Source: Cyanophora paradoxa
Taxonomy: Eukaryota; Glaucocystophyceae; Cyanophorales; Cyanophoraceae
Direction of reading: 5' to 3'
DNA: 64,000 bases
Assembly: GCA_004431415.1 (NCBI GenBank)
Contig: QPMI01000400.1
Location: 1 to 64,000 of the forward strand
Below the pieces are notes generated by a model. That model was not told the DNA's origin. It did not search any database and saw only the letters and a list, made by a program, of their open reading frames with translations. Below, piece after piece: positions 30,801 to 42,157 of the stretch. A program made the position numbers and the translations under genes. Every line of letters begins with the position of its first letter. The stretch's first letter is position 1.

Positions 30801-32253
30801 ACGCGCGCGGGCGCGGGGCGGGACGGGGCGCGCGAGTTGGCGTCGACGGCGGGGTCGTCCGCCAGCGCCGCCAGGGCCCGCTGCGCGCCGCGTCGGCGAC
30901 GGCGCTCGCCGAGGTCCCGGGGGAGGGCCCAGGGGCGGGCGGCGGGGCGGACCTCGGCCTCCTCGGGCTCGCCGCGGGCGAGGGCGGCCTTGCAGAGGAG
31001 GTAGCGCCCCGCGGCGCTCTCCTCGATGGCCAGCGCCGCCTCGACGGCCGCCTGCGCCTCCGCGAGGCGGCCCTCCTCGAGCAGCGCCGCCGCCAGCAGC
31101 CGCGCGTGCCGCCCTGCTGCGCCGCCTCCGGCCGCCCCGCCGCCTCGTACACCTGCCCCGCCTCGGGCCCCGCCTCGCAGCCGGGGCGGGGGCGGGGGCG
31201 GGGGCGGGCCTCGAAGGCGAGCTTGAGCCAGCGGGCGGCGTCGGCGAACTCGCGGCGCTGGTACCCCTCGAGGCCGAACCCGAAGCAGAGGCGCGCGAGC
31301 TCCTCCGCCTGACCCGGCAGCTCGCCCAGCAGCCCCCGGGCCCGCGCCACCAGCTCCCAGCACGCCCCCCGCTGCGCCGCGCCCCCGGACCACGCCTGCC
31401 CGCGCGCCGCGTGAGCGCCTCCTCGAGGGGCAGGAGCGCCGGCCGGGCACCAGCTCGGCGCGGTCGAGGAGCAGCTCGAATAGGGCGGCCGCCTGCTCGG
31501 GGCGCCCGGCGGCGCCCTCGGGGCCCTCGGAGGGGCGGCCGTCGGCCCGCGCGAGCTGCTCCCACGCCTCCGTCGCGCTCCCGTACGCGCTCTCCGCCAT
31601 CTCCGCGCTCTGGGCGCCCCGCGTCAGCGCGCCCCGCCCGCTGGCCATGGCGCCCCGGGATCGTCACCTGCGCCACGAGCCACGTCCGGCCCGTCCGCGT
31701 CCAGAAGCGGACCACGGTGAGGAGGTCGACTGCGGAGGCCGCCTTCCCGCCAGCCGCGAGGCTCATCAAATCCGAGGCCAAATGCCGAACTGCAGCGTGC
31801 TCAGCGCTACGGAGTGCAAAAGAGCGAAATTGGAAGGAAGCAGCGGAAGCTGGGGAGCGGCGGCAGCGCGGTGCGCGGAGAGACGCGCTTTTGGCGACGG
31901 TCCCGTGCGCCTCGACGTTGTCAGGGTCCTCGCAGTTGCGCATGAGAACGGCTGCAGAATTCCACACGCGGTACGCGGACTGCGAAGGCCGCCAGAATCC
32001 TGAGGCGCGGCAGCACTAGCCCGCTAGCGTACGTACTTTCCGGAGCGCGCCGAAGTCCGAAGCGATCGAACCGCGCGTAAGCAGTGCCCGCATCTCGCTT
32101 ACGGCCTTCGATTCGGCCGCAAGGTCGACGGACACGGAATTTGACTCGATCGCGCGCAGAAGGCCTGCGAATCGCATCAGGTGCACTGAAAAAGCGCGTG
32201 GGGCTCGACAGCGCTGGCGCACGCTCGGCCTCCTCCGACGTGGACATTTTCAA
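27862..32253 (-). CDS. TPR-repeat protein, ZIP4/SPO22 (TEX11)-like, multi-exon
   Basis: Starts near 32,253 (MSTSEEAER) and ends near 27,862. Clear splice joins include introns 32,036-31,984 (57 nt), one of about 80 nt ending at 31,796, and one of about 58 nt near 31,665-31,610. The joined N-terminus contains YRVWNSAAVLMRN and AVRHLASDLMSLA, then VRFWTRTGRTWL, as in SPO22/ZIP4 proteins. Many helical TPR-like units follow: FGLEGYQRREFADAARWLKL, AWNQACALFQRRDFRPALDW, YCMLAIKQPEEAGRMARRAE. ZIP4/TEX11 is a scaffold for meiotic crossover formation, so a meiotic role is inferred. Exon edges in the C-terminal third (27,860-29,600) are uncertain. Confidence 0.6.
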
Positions 32254-32306
32254 GGCGAAGTTGTTGGATTGCGTACCCTCCCCCTCACACTAAAGCTCGC
32301 CGAAAC
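32254..32306. promoter_or_regulatory. 53-bp bidirectional intergenic promoter
   Basis: The putative ATG of the ZIP4-like gene (minus, 32,253) and the ATG of V-ATPase subunit A (plus, 32,307) are separated by only about 53 bp, so transcription must start within this stretch or inside the neighbouring gene. No TATA box is seen. Confidence 0.55.
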
Positions 32307-35170
32307 ATGCCGGACCCGGAGCGCGAATCTAGCGTGAGTCCGCGCTCGCAGCCCTAGGAGAACGAGAGAAGCTCGCCCCTGTTAGAGCGGCCCTTCGCCT
32401 CGCGTGCCCCTCCGTGCTGACCCGCGCGTTCCCTGGCAGTATGGTGTCATTCACTCCGTCTCCGGACCCGGTGCGTCGAGTCTGGTTCTCGCCTCCGCGC
32501 TCGGGCTCACCGCGCGCGTCTCTGGACAGTCGTGGTCGCGGAGCGGATGTCGGGTGCCGCCATGTACGAGCTGGTGAGCCTTTCGCGTCGTATCCACGAG
32601 AAATGGGGGGCTTGGCACCCCAGTCTTCAATCTCTCTAACGCCGAATCTAGGTTCGCGTCGGGCCGACCGAGCTCGTCGGCGAAATCATTCGTCTGAAGG
32701 GCGACACGGCCACGATCCAAGTTTACGAGGAAACCGGTTAGCTTGGCGAAGGGCCCCATTCGTCGCGCCTCCCGCTCATCTCGCTCCTCCAGCTGGTCTC
32801 ATGGTCGGCGATCCCGTGCTGCGCACGGCGAAGCCTCTCTCTTGCGAGCTCGGCCCCGGTCTTCTCGGGTGCATTTTCGACGGTATTCAGCGCCCGCTGG
32901 AGGTGCGCCACGCAGCCGCCGCGCAGTGGAGCTCCCGCCTGCCGGCTGACCTTCCTCCGTCCTGCTTGCAGACCATCGCGAAGCAGTGCAAGGATGTGTA
33001 CCTGCCTCTCGGTGTGAACGTGCCCGCTCTGGACAAGAAGGCGAACTGGGAGTTCAAGCCCGTCTCGTTCAAGGTCCGCCTCGTCGCTTCGCATCGCGCG
33101 CCCCGTGGGCCCGAGCGCGCCGGGTGCAGGTCGGGGACCTGATCACGGGTGGAGACATTTACGGCACTGTGTTCGAGAGCGCGCTGGTGACGCAGAAGAT
33201 CATGCTGCCGCCCAACGCGATGGGCCGCATCACCTACATCGCCCCCGCCGGCACGTACACCCTCGAGGCACGCCCCCGTTTTCTTCCTTCCTTCCTTCCT
33301 TCCTGCGCCGGCGCGCGGGCTGAGAACGGGGGCGCGCAGGACAAGGTCATGGAGATCGAGTTCCAGGGGAAGAAGCAGTCGTTCACGATGCTGCAGACGT
33401 GGCCCGTCCGCTCGCCGCGGCCTGTCGTCGAGAAGCTCATGGCCGACCACCCGCTCCTCACCGGCCAGCGCGTCCTCGACGCCCTCTTCCCGTCCGCCCC
33501 GCCCCGCCCCGCCCCGCCCCGCGCTGGGCGCCGGCCGACCCGGCGGGGCGGGGCAGGTCGGTGCTGGGCGGGACGTGCGCCATCCCCGGGGCGTTCGGGT
33601 GCGGCAAGACGGTGATTTCGCAGGCGCTCTCCAAGTTCTCGAACTCGGACGCCATCGTGTACGTCGGCTGCGGCGAGCGCGGCAACGAGATGGCGGAAGT
33701 GCTCAAGGACTTCCCCCACGTGCGCCGGCGCCTCCGCCCCGCCCTCGCCCGGGCGGGGTCGGGGCCGAGGCGGGGCGGGGCGGCAGCTGACGATGACGGT
33801 GAACGGGCGGGAGGAGTCGATCATGAAGCGCACGATCGTCGTCGCCAACACCTCCAACATGCCCGTCGCCGCCCGCGAGGCCTCCATCTACTCCGGTCCC
33901 CCCCGCCCCCCGCCCCGGCCCCCGGCCGCCCCGCCCCGCCCCGCCGGCCTGACGCGGCGGGGCGCAGGCATCACCATCGCCGAGTACTTCCGCGACATGG
34001 GCTACAACATTTCTATGATGGCTGACTCCACCTCCCGCTGGGCCGAGGCCCTGCGTGAAATTTCCGGCCGTCTCGCTGAGATGCCCGCCGGTGCGCCCCC
34101 GCTCCGCGCCCCCCCCCCCCCCCCCCCCCCGGCCCCCGCGGGCGCCGGCGAGCGGCGGGGGGCAGACTCCGGGTACCCGGCGTACCTGGGCGCGCGTCTG
34201 GCGTCGTTCTACGAGCGCGCCGGCAAGGTGGCGTGCCTCGGCAGCCCCAAGCGCCTCGGCTCCGTCACCATCGTCGGAGCGTGCGCCCGCCCCGCCCCCC
34301 GCCCCACCCCGTCGGCGCCGGGACCGACGGGCTTGCGCAGCGTGTCGCCGCCGGGCGGTGACTTCTCGGACCCCGTGACGGCGTCGACGCTGTCGATCGT
34401 GCAGGTCTTCTGGGGCCTCGACAAGAAGCTGGCGCAGCGGAAGCACTTCCCCTCGGTGAACTGGCTCCTCTCGTACAGCAAGTACACCAAGGCGCTGGAG
34501 GCGTGGTACGACCAGCACGACAGCGAGTTCCAGAGCCTGCGGACGACCTTCCGCGAGATCCTCCAGACCGAGGAGGACCTCAACGAGATCGTGCAGCTCG
34601 TCGGCAAGGACTCGCTCGCCGAGTCGGACAAGATCACGCTCGAGATCGCCAAGATTATCCGCGAGGACTTCCTCGCCCAGAACGCCTACTCCACGTCCGC
34701 ACGCCCCGCCCCGCCCCCCGCCCCCGCGCCCCCGGCCCCCCGCCGCCGGCTCAACCCCGGGGCGGGCAGGTACGACAAGTTCTGCCCCTTCTACAAGTCG
34801 GCGTGGATGATGCGCAACGTCTGCGAGCTGTACCACCAGAGCCAGAAGGCCGTCGAGAGCAGCAGCGCCGAGAACAAGGCCCGCCCCTTTGCCTGCTGCG
34901 CGGGGCCGGGCCGGGCCGGGGGGCTGACGGGGGTGCGGGGGGCAGGTGACGTGGAACAAGATCAAGGGGGCGCTGGGCCCGCTCATCTTCAAGGTGTCGG
35001 CCCAGAAGTTCGAGGACCCGGCGGAGGGCGAGGCGGCCCTCTCCGCCAAGTACAAGGCCCTCCAGGACGAGATCCAGAACGCCGTGCGCCCGCCCCGCCC
35101 CGGCCCCCAGCCCCCCCCGCCCCCCCGCCTCACCCCGCCCCAGTTCCGCAACCTCGACGAGTCCCTGTGA
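32307..35170 (+). CDS. V-type proton ATPase catalytic subunit A, 16 exons
   Basis: Exons by eye: 32307-32333, 32440-32470, 32530-32573, 32652-32736, 32793-32902, 32972-33073, 33130-33267, 33340-33491, 33557-33719, 33787-33895, 33968-34090, 34166-34280, 34341-34694, 34770-34878, 34946-35083, 35144-35170. The spliced frame stays open and follows the family closely: [12 protein letters not shown], the P-loop [50 protein letters not shown], and a C-terminus ending NLDESL. This subunit hydrolyses ATP to drive proton pumping into vacuoles and endosomes. Introns are 50-110 nt; introns 7 and 14 appear to start with GC rather than GT. Confidence 0.95.
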
Positions 35171-35364
35171 GGGGCCTCTGCCCCGCCGCACCCCGCGGCC
35201 CCTCGAGCCCCCACCCGGCCCCCTCCACCCGCGCGCCGCCCCTCCCGCCCCGTCGTCGACGCCCCCCTCGCCCCCGCCCCGCCCGTCTGCCCCCTTCGGT
35301 CGGAGTACCGTCATGTTTTTTAACTAGCGAGAAACGCACAGTGTAGTCGGTTGAGCCTGTGCGG

Positions 35365-35471
35365 TGTCCCAGGCCACGGCATACACGCAAAGACCATTAG
35401 TGTCCCTGGCCACGGCATGCACGCGAAGACCATTAGTGTGCCAGGCGACGGCATGCACGCAAAGACCAGTA
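35365..35471. repeat. 36-bp tandem repeat, three copies
   Basis: Units start at 35,365, 35,401 and 35,437, each of the form TGTCCCAGGCCACGGCAT followed by ACACGCAAAGACCATTAG with a few substitutions. They lie in the intergenic gap between V-ATPase A and the next gene, about 90 bp before its ATG. Confidence 0.85.
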
Positions 35472-35559
35472 ACGTTAACGTGACGATCGATGCTGCCGCT
35501 GACGCCGGCGACGGCCCCGGAGCAGATTGTCGAACACCACGTGCACGTGCACAACCGCG

Positions 35560-38500
35560 ATGAAGGGACTTAGCCGCCGTACCCCGGGCTCAAACCCCCC
35601 TTCTTGGCGCGAAGTTCGAAGCCAGCTGCAGCGAGCGAAGACAGCCCAGCGGGTGTAGATCTGGATCGCCGACGGAGAGAGAAGAGGCGGCCGCGGTCGT
35701 CGTCGTCGTGGCGCGGGCGTTACCCACAGCGCGAGAAGCTGGAGAACGAGGACCCCTTTCAGTTAGATCTAGGGTCCGCTGCCTTCAGGCAGGTCTTCGA
35801 GGTCGAACAAAGAACTTCGGAAAACGCCCCGCCGGCACCTCCGCCTCCTTCTCCGCCACCGCCGCCGCTTGCACCCGCGGAAACTGCTCCGCCGCCGCCG
35901 CCGCCTCCGCCTCCTCCGCCACCGCCTGCCGTCGAACCGGAGCCGCCCGCTCCGTCGGAGACGTGGAAAGAGGCCCCGCAGCAGCAGGCCGTGTTCGTTG
36001 AGATGCCGCTGTCCATGGGCACGCGCAAGGAGGGCGCGGTTGTTCCGGTGCAGGACGACGCTCAGCTCTCCGCGCTTGTGTCCGAGGTAAATGCCGACCC
36101 TTCCGGCGGTTTTCCGCGAGCCGCAGCGCTCCCGCGCCGGCCGCGCTGCGCCCCCGGCTGTGCAACGCCGACCGGCCTGCCCGCCACCGCAGGTGACGGA
36201 GCAATTCTTGCGCACGCGGACGAAGATGACACGGTGCGATGTGACGCTGCTGCTGCCGGCGTACCAGCACTTCGGGACGGGCTTCACGCCGAACTTCGGG
36301 AACCCGACGTGGATCCGCGGCCACAAGGGCGGGAACAACCTCTGGTACCCGGCCTCCGTCGTGAAGCTCGCGTACGCGGCGGCCGCCATGCAGTACCTCA
36401 AATCGAAGGGCCGGCCCTTCGACGCCCTCGTGCGCGCCGCGCCGCGCCGCGCCGCGCGGGGTTTGTGTTTGTGCCGAGCGGGGCGGGGCGGGCAGGACTC
36501 GTGCTGCCGACCGATGATCAAGATCAGCTGCAACTTCCAGACGGGCGTCGTGGTGGACGCGATCACGGAGTCCCGCAACGTCGGGAGCGGCTCGACGTCG
36601 GACCCCGCCTACAAACCCTGGCTCGAGAAGCGCAAGTTCACCGAGCGCTTCCTCGCCAACCACAACCTCCTCGGCAACCAGGTGCGCGCTTTTTCGGCGC
36701 GGCGCGCCCCCTCACACGGGCCGCCGCCGACGCGGGGCGCCGGCAGATCATCGTGCACAAGACCTACCCGACGAACAGCGGGGAGACGCCCAAGGCGGGC
36801 GAGTTCGTCCTACTCCGCCAATTCGGCAAGAACCAGGCGCGCGCCGCCATCGCCCGCCATCCCCGCGCCCCGCGCGCCGCCCCTAAGGCCGGCCGCCGCA
36901 GATGTGCACGAACCTCACCGCTCAACTCCTCCTCTCTTGCGTGAAAGGTTCGCTTGCCCCGCCGCCGCCAGCGCGTCGGGGGGTGGGCGGCGCTCACGCC
37001 GAGGCGCGCAGACGTGCTCGTGCCGGGGTCGGCCCCGTACCTGCAGCAGATCCTCTCCCACGACCGCTGGCAGGTGCCTGCCCGCCCCCCCTGCGCCGCG
37101 CGCGGCAGCCTGGCAGCGGCGGGGGCCGACGGGTGGGGCGGGACAGCCGGGGAGCGCGCTGGGGTTCGGGCTGGTGGCGGGGAGCGTGCTGTACAACAAG
37201 GTGGGAATCGCGTACGGCCTGCTGCACGACGTGGCGTACTGCCGCCTCCCCTCGGGCAAGGAGTTCGTCCTCTGCGCCTTCTCCGACGGCTACGAGGCCG
37301 GGCAGCCCGTCCCCTACGACTCGGCCCAGCTCGGCACCCTCCTCGACATGATCGTCGAGCGGGTGCCGCGCCCCCGAGCCCCCCGCCCCCCGCCCTGCTC
37401 ACCCGCCCTCCAGCTCCGCCTCGACGAGGGGAACGGGGCGGCGGTCGTGCGGGTGGACACGGCGACGGGCGGCTCGCGCGTGCAGCGCTCGGGGGCGTGG
37501 GAGGTGGCGAGCGCGGCGCGGGACAAGCGCGGCGCCTCGTACCTCTGCAAGCGCGGCGGCGGCCCCGGCGGCGACGCCTCCGTCACCTTCAACCTCGCCG
37601 TCCCCCGCGTGCGGCCCCCGCCCCGCCTCCCCTCCCTCTCTCCCTCCTGACCCCGGCCGGCAGGCGGGGCGCTACGAGGTGTGCGTGATGTACCCGGCGG
37701 CCTTCGCGGGGGAGGCGGGGGCGCGGGGCAAGGCGACGGCCGTCCCGCACGTGGTGCACCACGCCGGCGGCACGACGAGGGTCGTCGTCAGCCAGGCCTC
37801 CCGCGGCGGCCGCTGGGTCAAGCTCGGCGACTTCTCCTTCGAGCGCGGTCCGCCCGCCCCGCTCTCCCCCCCCGGGCGCGCAAGGGCGCTGAGGGCCGGG
37901 GGCAGGGGGCGGCCGGGTCGTGGTCTCTGACGCCGGCGTGGACGGCGGCTCGCTGGTCGTCGCCAACGCCGTCCGCGCCTCCCTCTGGCCCCCGGGCGGG
38001 CCCGCCCCGCCCCCGCCCCCCTCGGCCCCCGCCAGCCCCATCCCGGCCCCGGCCCCGCGCGTGGAGTCGGCGCTGGCGCGCCCCGAGTCGGCGCCGCCGC
38101 GCACGATGGAGGCGAACGTGACGGCGGGCGGCCGCCACCGCCCCTTCAGCGTCTCCGTCCGCCACGGCCGCGAGCGCGAGCGCGGCGGGGGCCGCCACCG
38201 GCCCCACTCCGCCCCGCACGCCTACGCCGGCCACCGCTCCACGAGCCGCGGCCGCCGCGGCCGCTACGGCCGCTACGAGCCCCGCCACGAGGCCCGCCCC
38301 GCCCCGCCCCCGCCCCCGCCCCCAAGCCCGCCCCCGCCCCGCCCAAGAGCGCCCCGGCCCCGCCCCCGCCGCCCCCAAGCCCGCTGCCGCCGCCGCCCGC
38401 GCCCCGGTCCCCGCCGCGGCCAAGCCCGCTGCAGCACCCAAGCCTGCGGCGGCGCCGGCCCCGCCTGCGCCACGCCCCGCGGCGGCTCCCGCGCCGGCGC

Positions 38501-39165
38501 CGGCGGCAGCGAGGCCCCCCGCCCCCTCGCCGCCCCGCCCCGCCTCCGCGCCGGCTGCCGGGGTGCCGGCGGCCGCCCCGCGGCCGGCCCCACCGCCGGC
38601 TGCTGCTCCGGCGGCGAGGGCCCCGCGGCCGCCGCGCGGGCCCCGGCGGCTGCTGCCAAGCCCGCCGGCGCTCCCGCACCGCCCCGAGAGCCCCGGCCGC
38701 GGCTCCCGCCCCTGCTCCTGCGAAGCCGGCCGCTCAGGCCCCCGCCCGTCCAGCCCCAGCTGCCCCCGCCCCTGCCCGCCCGGCCTCCGCCGCCCCTGCG
38801 CCAGCCCGCCCGGCCGCTGCCGCCCCGGCGCCCTCCCGGCCTGCCACAGCTGCCCCTGCTCCTGCTCGCCCCGCGCCCGCGGCCCCCGCCCCCGCCCGTG
38901 CGCCTGCCACGGCCCCTGCCCCCGCCCCAGCGCGAGCTGCAGCCCCTCCCCGGCTCGCCCGCCGGCTGCTGCCCCCGCCCCTGCCCGGCCGGCATCCGCG
39001 CCTGCACCGCCCAAGGCAGCCGCACCGGCGGCAGCGCCCAAGGCGGCGCCGGCGGCGGCCCCTGCAGCGGCCGCCAAGCCCGCGGGGGCGGTGGCCAAGC
39101 CGGCGGCTCCGGCCGCCCGCCGGAGCGGCGCCTTCGTCAGCACTGCCATCTTCGCGCTCGACTAG
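35560..39165 (+). CDS. Serine beta-lactamase-like hydrolase with golvesin-like domain and Pro/Ala-rich tail
   Basis: ATG at 35,560; the first intron, 35,653-35,729, is followed by a Pro-rich stretch. The catalytic-looking domain has NLWYPASVVKLAYA with the S-x-x-K serine at 36,355-36,366, as in beta-lactamase/penicillin-binding folds, and a later YNKVGIAYGLLHD. From about 37,420 a golvesin-type beta domain follows (GRYEVCVMYP, VVHHAGGTTRVVVSQ, WVKLGDFSFERG). The tail (38,280-39,165) is a KPAA/APAPA-rich low-complexity region whose reading frame appears to switch several times, ending FALD. No signal peptide is evident. Substrate unknown; peptidase, esterase or amidase are all possible. Confidence 0.65.
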
Positions 39166-39541
39166 CGGGCTCTTCATCTTTTTCTGGCTTTCTGAGCTTT
39201 TTCCAGAGGCGTTTTCGCCCTCGCGGTCTGGGGGTCTTTTTTTCCCCAGGCAGGGGGCTGTTTTTCGGCTTGTTCCCCACCCAAGCCCGGTACCCTGCCA
39301 CTGCGGCGAAAGAGCGACTTGATACATTACAGCTTACGATTATAATTCGGTCCTTGAGCTACTAGGCTAGACGTTATGTGCGAACTGAAAAGCAGAGCGA
39401 ATGACGAGAAGTGCAGATAGAAGGGGCAGCAGGCCCAAGCGGGGCCTCGGATATGCAAGTACGGTACGGTATGGGGTGCTTAAGCGGATTCGGAACTCGT
39501 GCGACGGGCGAGGTGCGAGCAGTGGCGGACCGCCGGGCGGC
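39166..39541. other. Convergent 3' intergenic region
   Basis: Lower-GC gap between two genes that end towards each other. T-rich (CTTTTTCTGGC, GGTCTTTTTTTCCCC) just after the plus-strand stop, consistent with 3' end formation. No gene seen. Confidence 0.4.
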
Positions 39542-40511
39542 TCAGGCGGCGAGGGCTCCCTGGGTGGCGTTGAAGAAGGCGGGGTGGCGGGCGGCCATTG
39601 CGTCGAGGCGCGTGTAGACGGCGAGGCGGGAGAGGAGGAGGCGGCGGGCCTCGCCGGGGGCCTGGATCTCGAGGAGCTTGGCCTCGACGCCCGGGTGGAT
39701 GCAGTGGAGGCGCCGGCCCTCCAGCGTCCACTCCCCCGCCCCCGTCCCGTATTGCGTCCACAGCCTGCGCCCCGCCCCCGCCTCACTTCCCGTCCCCCGA
39801 CGCGCACTCCGCCGCCCCGTGCCCGCCCCGCGCACCTCACGCTGATCGGGCCGGGCTCGGGCGCCGCCGCGGCGTCGCACGCCTCGCCGGCTGCCTCGCC
39901 GGCCTCGCTCGGCCGGGCGCAGGCCGGGAGCGGCGCCTCTATCTCGATGTACTCGAGGAGCGCATTGGGGAGCCCCAGGTCGACCACCAAACGCGGACTC
40001 GTCTCTGCGCGGCGAGGAGCGACCGCTCGTGAGGTCGAAGACGAGGGGGAGGCGAGGCTAGGGCGCAGGCCGCGGCCGCCGGGAGATCGGGAGCGCACCG
40101 TTCTGCGTCGCTACCATTATCCGCTCGGTCGCGCACCGCTCGACGTCGTCAACGTATACGGCTGAAGACGGTGTGCTTTGAGGGACGAAGTGAGCGTCAC
40201 AAATGCCAACCGCGGACGTGACCATCGCTGAGCTCTGGCGGTCAGGGAACGAGGGGCGGCGAAAGGCGAGGGTTGTCATTCGAGAACGCACCGAACACGC
40301 CGGGGCGGTGGACGAGCTCGAAGAGCTCGCCCTTGTGCCGACCCGAGGCGCAAGCGGCTGGCCCTTTCTCGACAAACGCGCCAGCACCCGGTCTGCCAGG
40401 GACGCGCTGGGGTCCGTACTTTCGCATCCGCATGAGCGGGAGGTTGTACGGCGTCCACGCCTCGCAGACCAGGGCGAGCGTGCAGAGGAGGACCGCAGCG
40501 AGCCGCGCCAT
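39542..40511 (-). CDS. Secreted or ER-entering protein, about 247 aa, four exons
   Basis: The start at 40,511 encodes a clear signal peptide (MARLAAVLLCTLALVCEAWT). Consistent splicing: the first intron (64 nt) begins GTGCGTTCTC near 40,290, the second begins GTGCGCTCCC near 40,100, the third begins GTGCGCGGGG near 39,835. The joined protein contains VYVDDVERCATERIMVATQN, LGLPNALLEYIEIEAPLP, and a C-terminal LWTQYGTGAGEWTLEGRRLH region. No membrane segment after the signal peptide. Family not recognised. Confidence 0.6.
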
Positions 40512-40905
40512 CGCTGCTGCACCCCCCCCCTCGACTGTGCGAAGGCTCGGCTCGGCTCGACGGTCGCCTCTGCCCGACCCCTTGCAAGTGCCTCTACCCC
40601 AACCTTTTTTTCAGGCAGCCGAGTAGCAGTTGTAGGCACTGCTAAGCAGCAAGACTGTCTGCATGCAGTCGCCTGCGTTCGTCGCTGGCGTTCTCCCTGT
40701 CCGCTTGGCCGGCGCGAACTGCGTAGCTACGCAGCTGCCAGCGCTGCAGCTGCGCAGCGCGACACCAGCACCGTCTACGAGGGCGCACAGGCCTATTCGT
40801 CTTGTCGGGCGCGACAGCGCTGAGCTCCAGCCGAGGCGCGCATTCTCCAGCCGAGGCGCTCCGAGGTGCGCTCGGCTCACAACTGCGTGCTCGCACGCCC
40901 TGATC
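40512..40905. other. Divergent intergenic region
   Basis: Gap between the start codons of the secreted-protein gene (minus) and the DUF547 gene (plus). It contains a CTGCA-rich patch (GCTGCCAGCGCTGCAGCTGCGCAGCGCG, about 40,733-40,760). No coding content recognised. Confidence 0.4.
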
Positions 40906-42019
40906 ATGACGGGACGCAGCGCCCAAGAGACGGTCATGCTCTTCGGTAAGAACGTGCTGAACGAGGGCGAGGTCGAGGGGGACGCCGCGAGCGCGGGCGG
41001 CGCGTCGGCGCTCTCGGAGGCGCTGCAGCGGCGGACGCTTCAGCTGTACGGCAAGTTCCTGGACGAGGACGGGCGCGGGGTGGACTACGAGGGCATCGCC
41101 CGCAGCGCCGAGTACGCCGACTACCGGGCCGCCGCGCGCGCCCTCCGCCGGCTGGACCTGGCGGAGCTGGCGGGGCTTAGCGAGCCGGCGCGGCGGGCGG
41201 TCTTCATCAACCTGTACAACACGCTGCTCATCGACGGGCTGGTGCAGCGCGGGGCGGCGCCCTCGAGCCTCCTCGCCCGCCTGCTCTTCTACGCGCGCAC
41301 CGCGTACGACGTCGGCGGCCTCTCCTTCTCCCTCAACGACATCGAGCACGGCCTCCTCCGCGGTCCCCGCCCCGCCGCCCCGCCCCCCGCGCCCGCCGCG
41401 CCCGCCCCTCACCGCTGCCCGGCGCACAACGGCGCAGGGAACGCCATTTCGCCCGTGCCGCTGAGCGGGCGGCAGTTCGGGGGGCGGGAGGACCCGCGGC
41501 GGGCGCTGTGCCTGCCGCTGGACGCGCGGATCCACTTCGCGCTGAACTGCGGGGCGCGCTCGTGCCCGCCCATCCGGGTCTTCACGGAGGAGAACGTGGA
41601 GGCGGCCCTGGAGCTCGCCGCCCGCGCCTTCTGCGGCGCCGAGGTCCGCCTCGACGCCCCGCGCCGCGTCGCCACCCTCAGCAAGATCTTCCAGTGGTGC
41701 CGCCCCCCAGGTCCTGGGCCCGCGCCTGGGCCGGGGGGCGCTCAGGGCAGCGCATGCGCAGGTACGCGGAGGACTTTGGCGGGGCGGCCCCCGAGGCGCT
41801 CCTCTCCTTCGTGCGGCCGTACCTGCCCGACGACGCCCGCGCCGCCCTCGACGCCGTCCGCCCTGCCCCGCCGCCGCCCTGCACCCCGCCGCCGCCGGCG
41901 CCTCCGGATCGGTGGCTCACCGAGCTGGAGCCCCGCACGCGCAGGGCGGCGACCTGGCCGGCTGGAGGGTCGAGTTCGCTCCCTACAACTGGGACCTCAA
42001 CGACTCCAAGAGCAGCTAG
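40906..42019 (+). CDS. DUF547 domain protein, four exons
   Basis: ATG at 40,906 (MTGRSAQETVMLFGK). DUF547 signatures are in order: VFINLYNTLLIDGL, FSLNDIEHGLLRG, DARIHFALNCGARSCPPI, and a C-terminal WRVEFAPYNWDLNDSKSS. Introns are at about 41,366-41,440 (GTCCCCGCCC to GGCGCAG), 41,700-41,761 and 41,850-41,942. DUF547 proteins are widespread in bacteria, plants and algae; the conserved Cys and His residues suggest an enzyme, but the reaction is unknown. No signal peptide. Confidence 0.85.
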
Positions 42020-42081
42020 CGATAGGATGTCAACAGCGATATCGATGCCAACACTGCAACGCAATGGGGAGGGGAAGGGGC

Positions 42082-42110
<29 letters not shown>
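42082..42110 (+). repeat. Homopolymer run of 29 G
   Basis: Uninterrupted G29 followed by further G-runs to about 42,137, just upstream of the ankyrin gene. It could form G-quadruplexes; its exact length may be unreliable in assembly. Confidence 0.8.
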
Positions 42111-42112
<2 letters not shown>

Positions 42113-42157
42113 GAGAGCCGGGGGGGGTGGGGGGGGCCGCACGGCAGCGCGGCGAAT

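Noticed and set aside
26307-31350. Very long open frames (up to about 950 codons) on both strands in the GC-rich part
   Set aside because: In sequence this GC-rich stop codons are rare in every frame. Only frames showing TPR, kinase, LRR or other conserved patterns and consistent splicing were kept.
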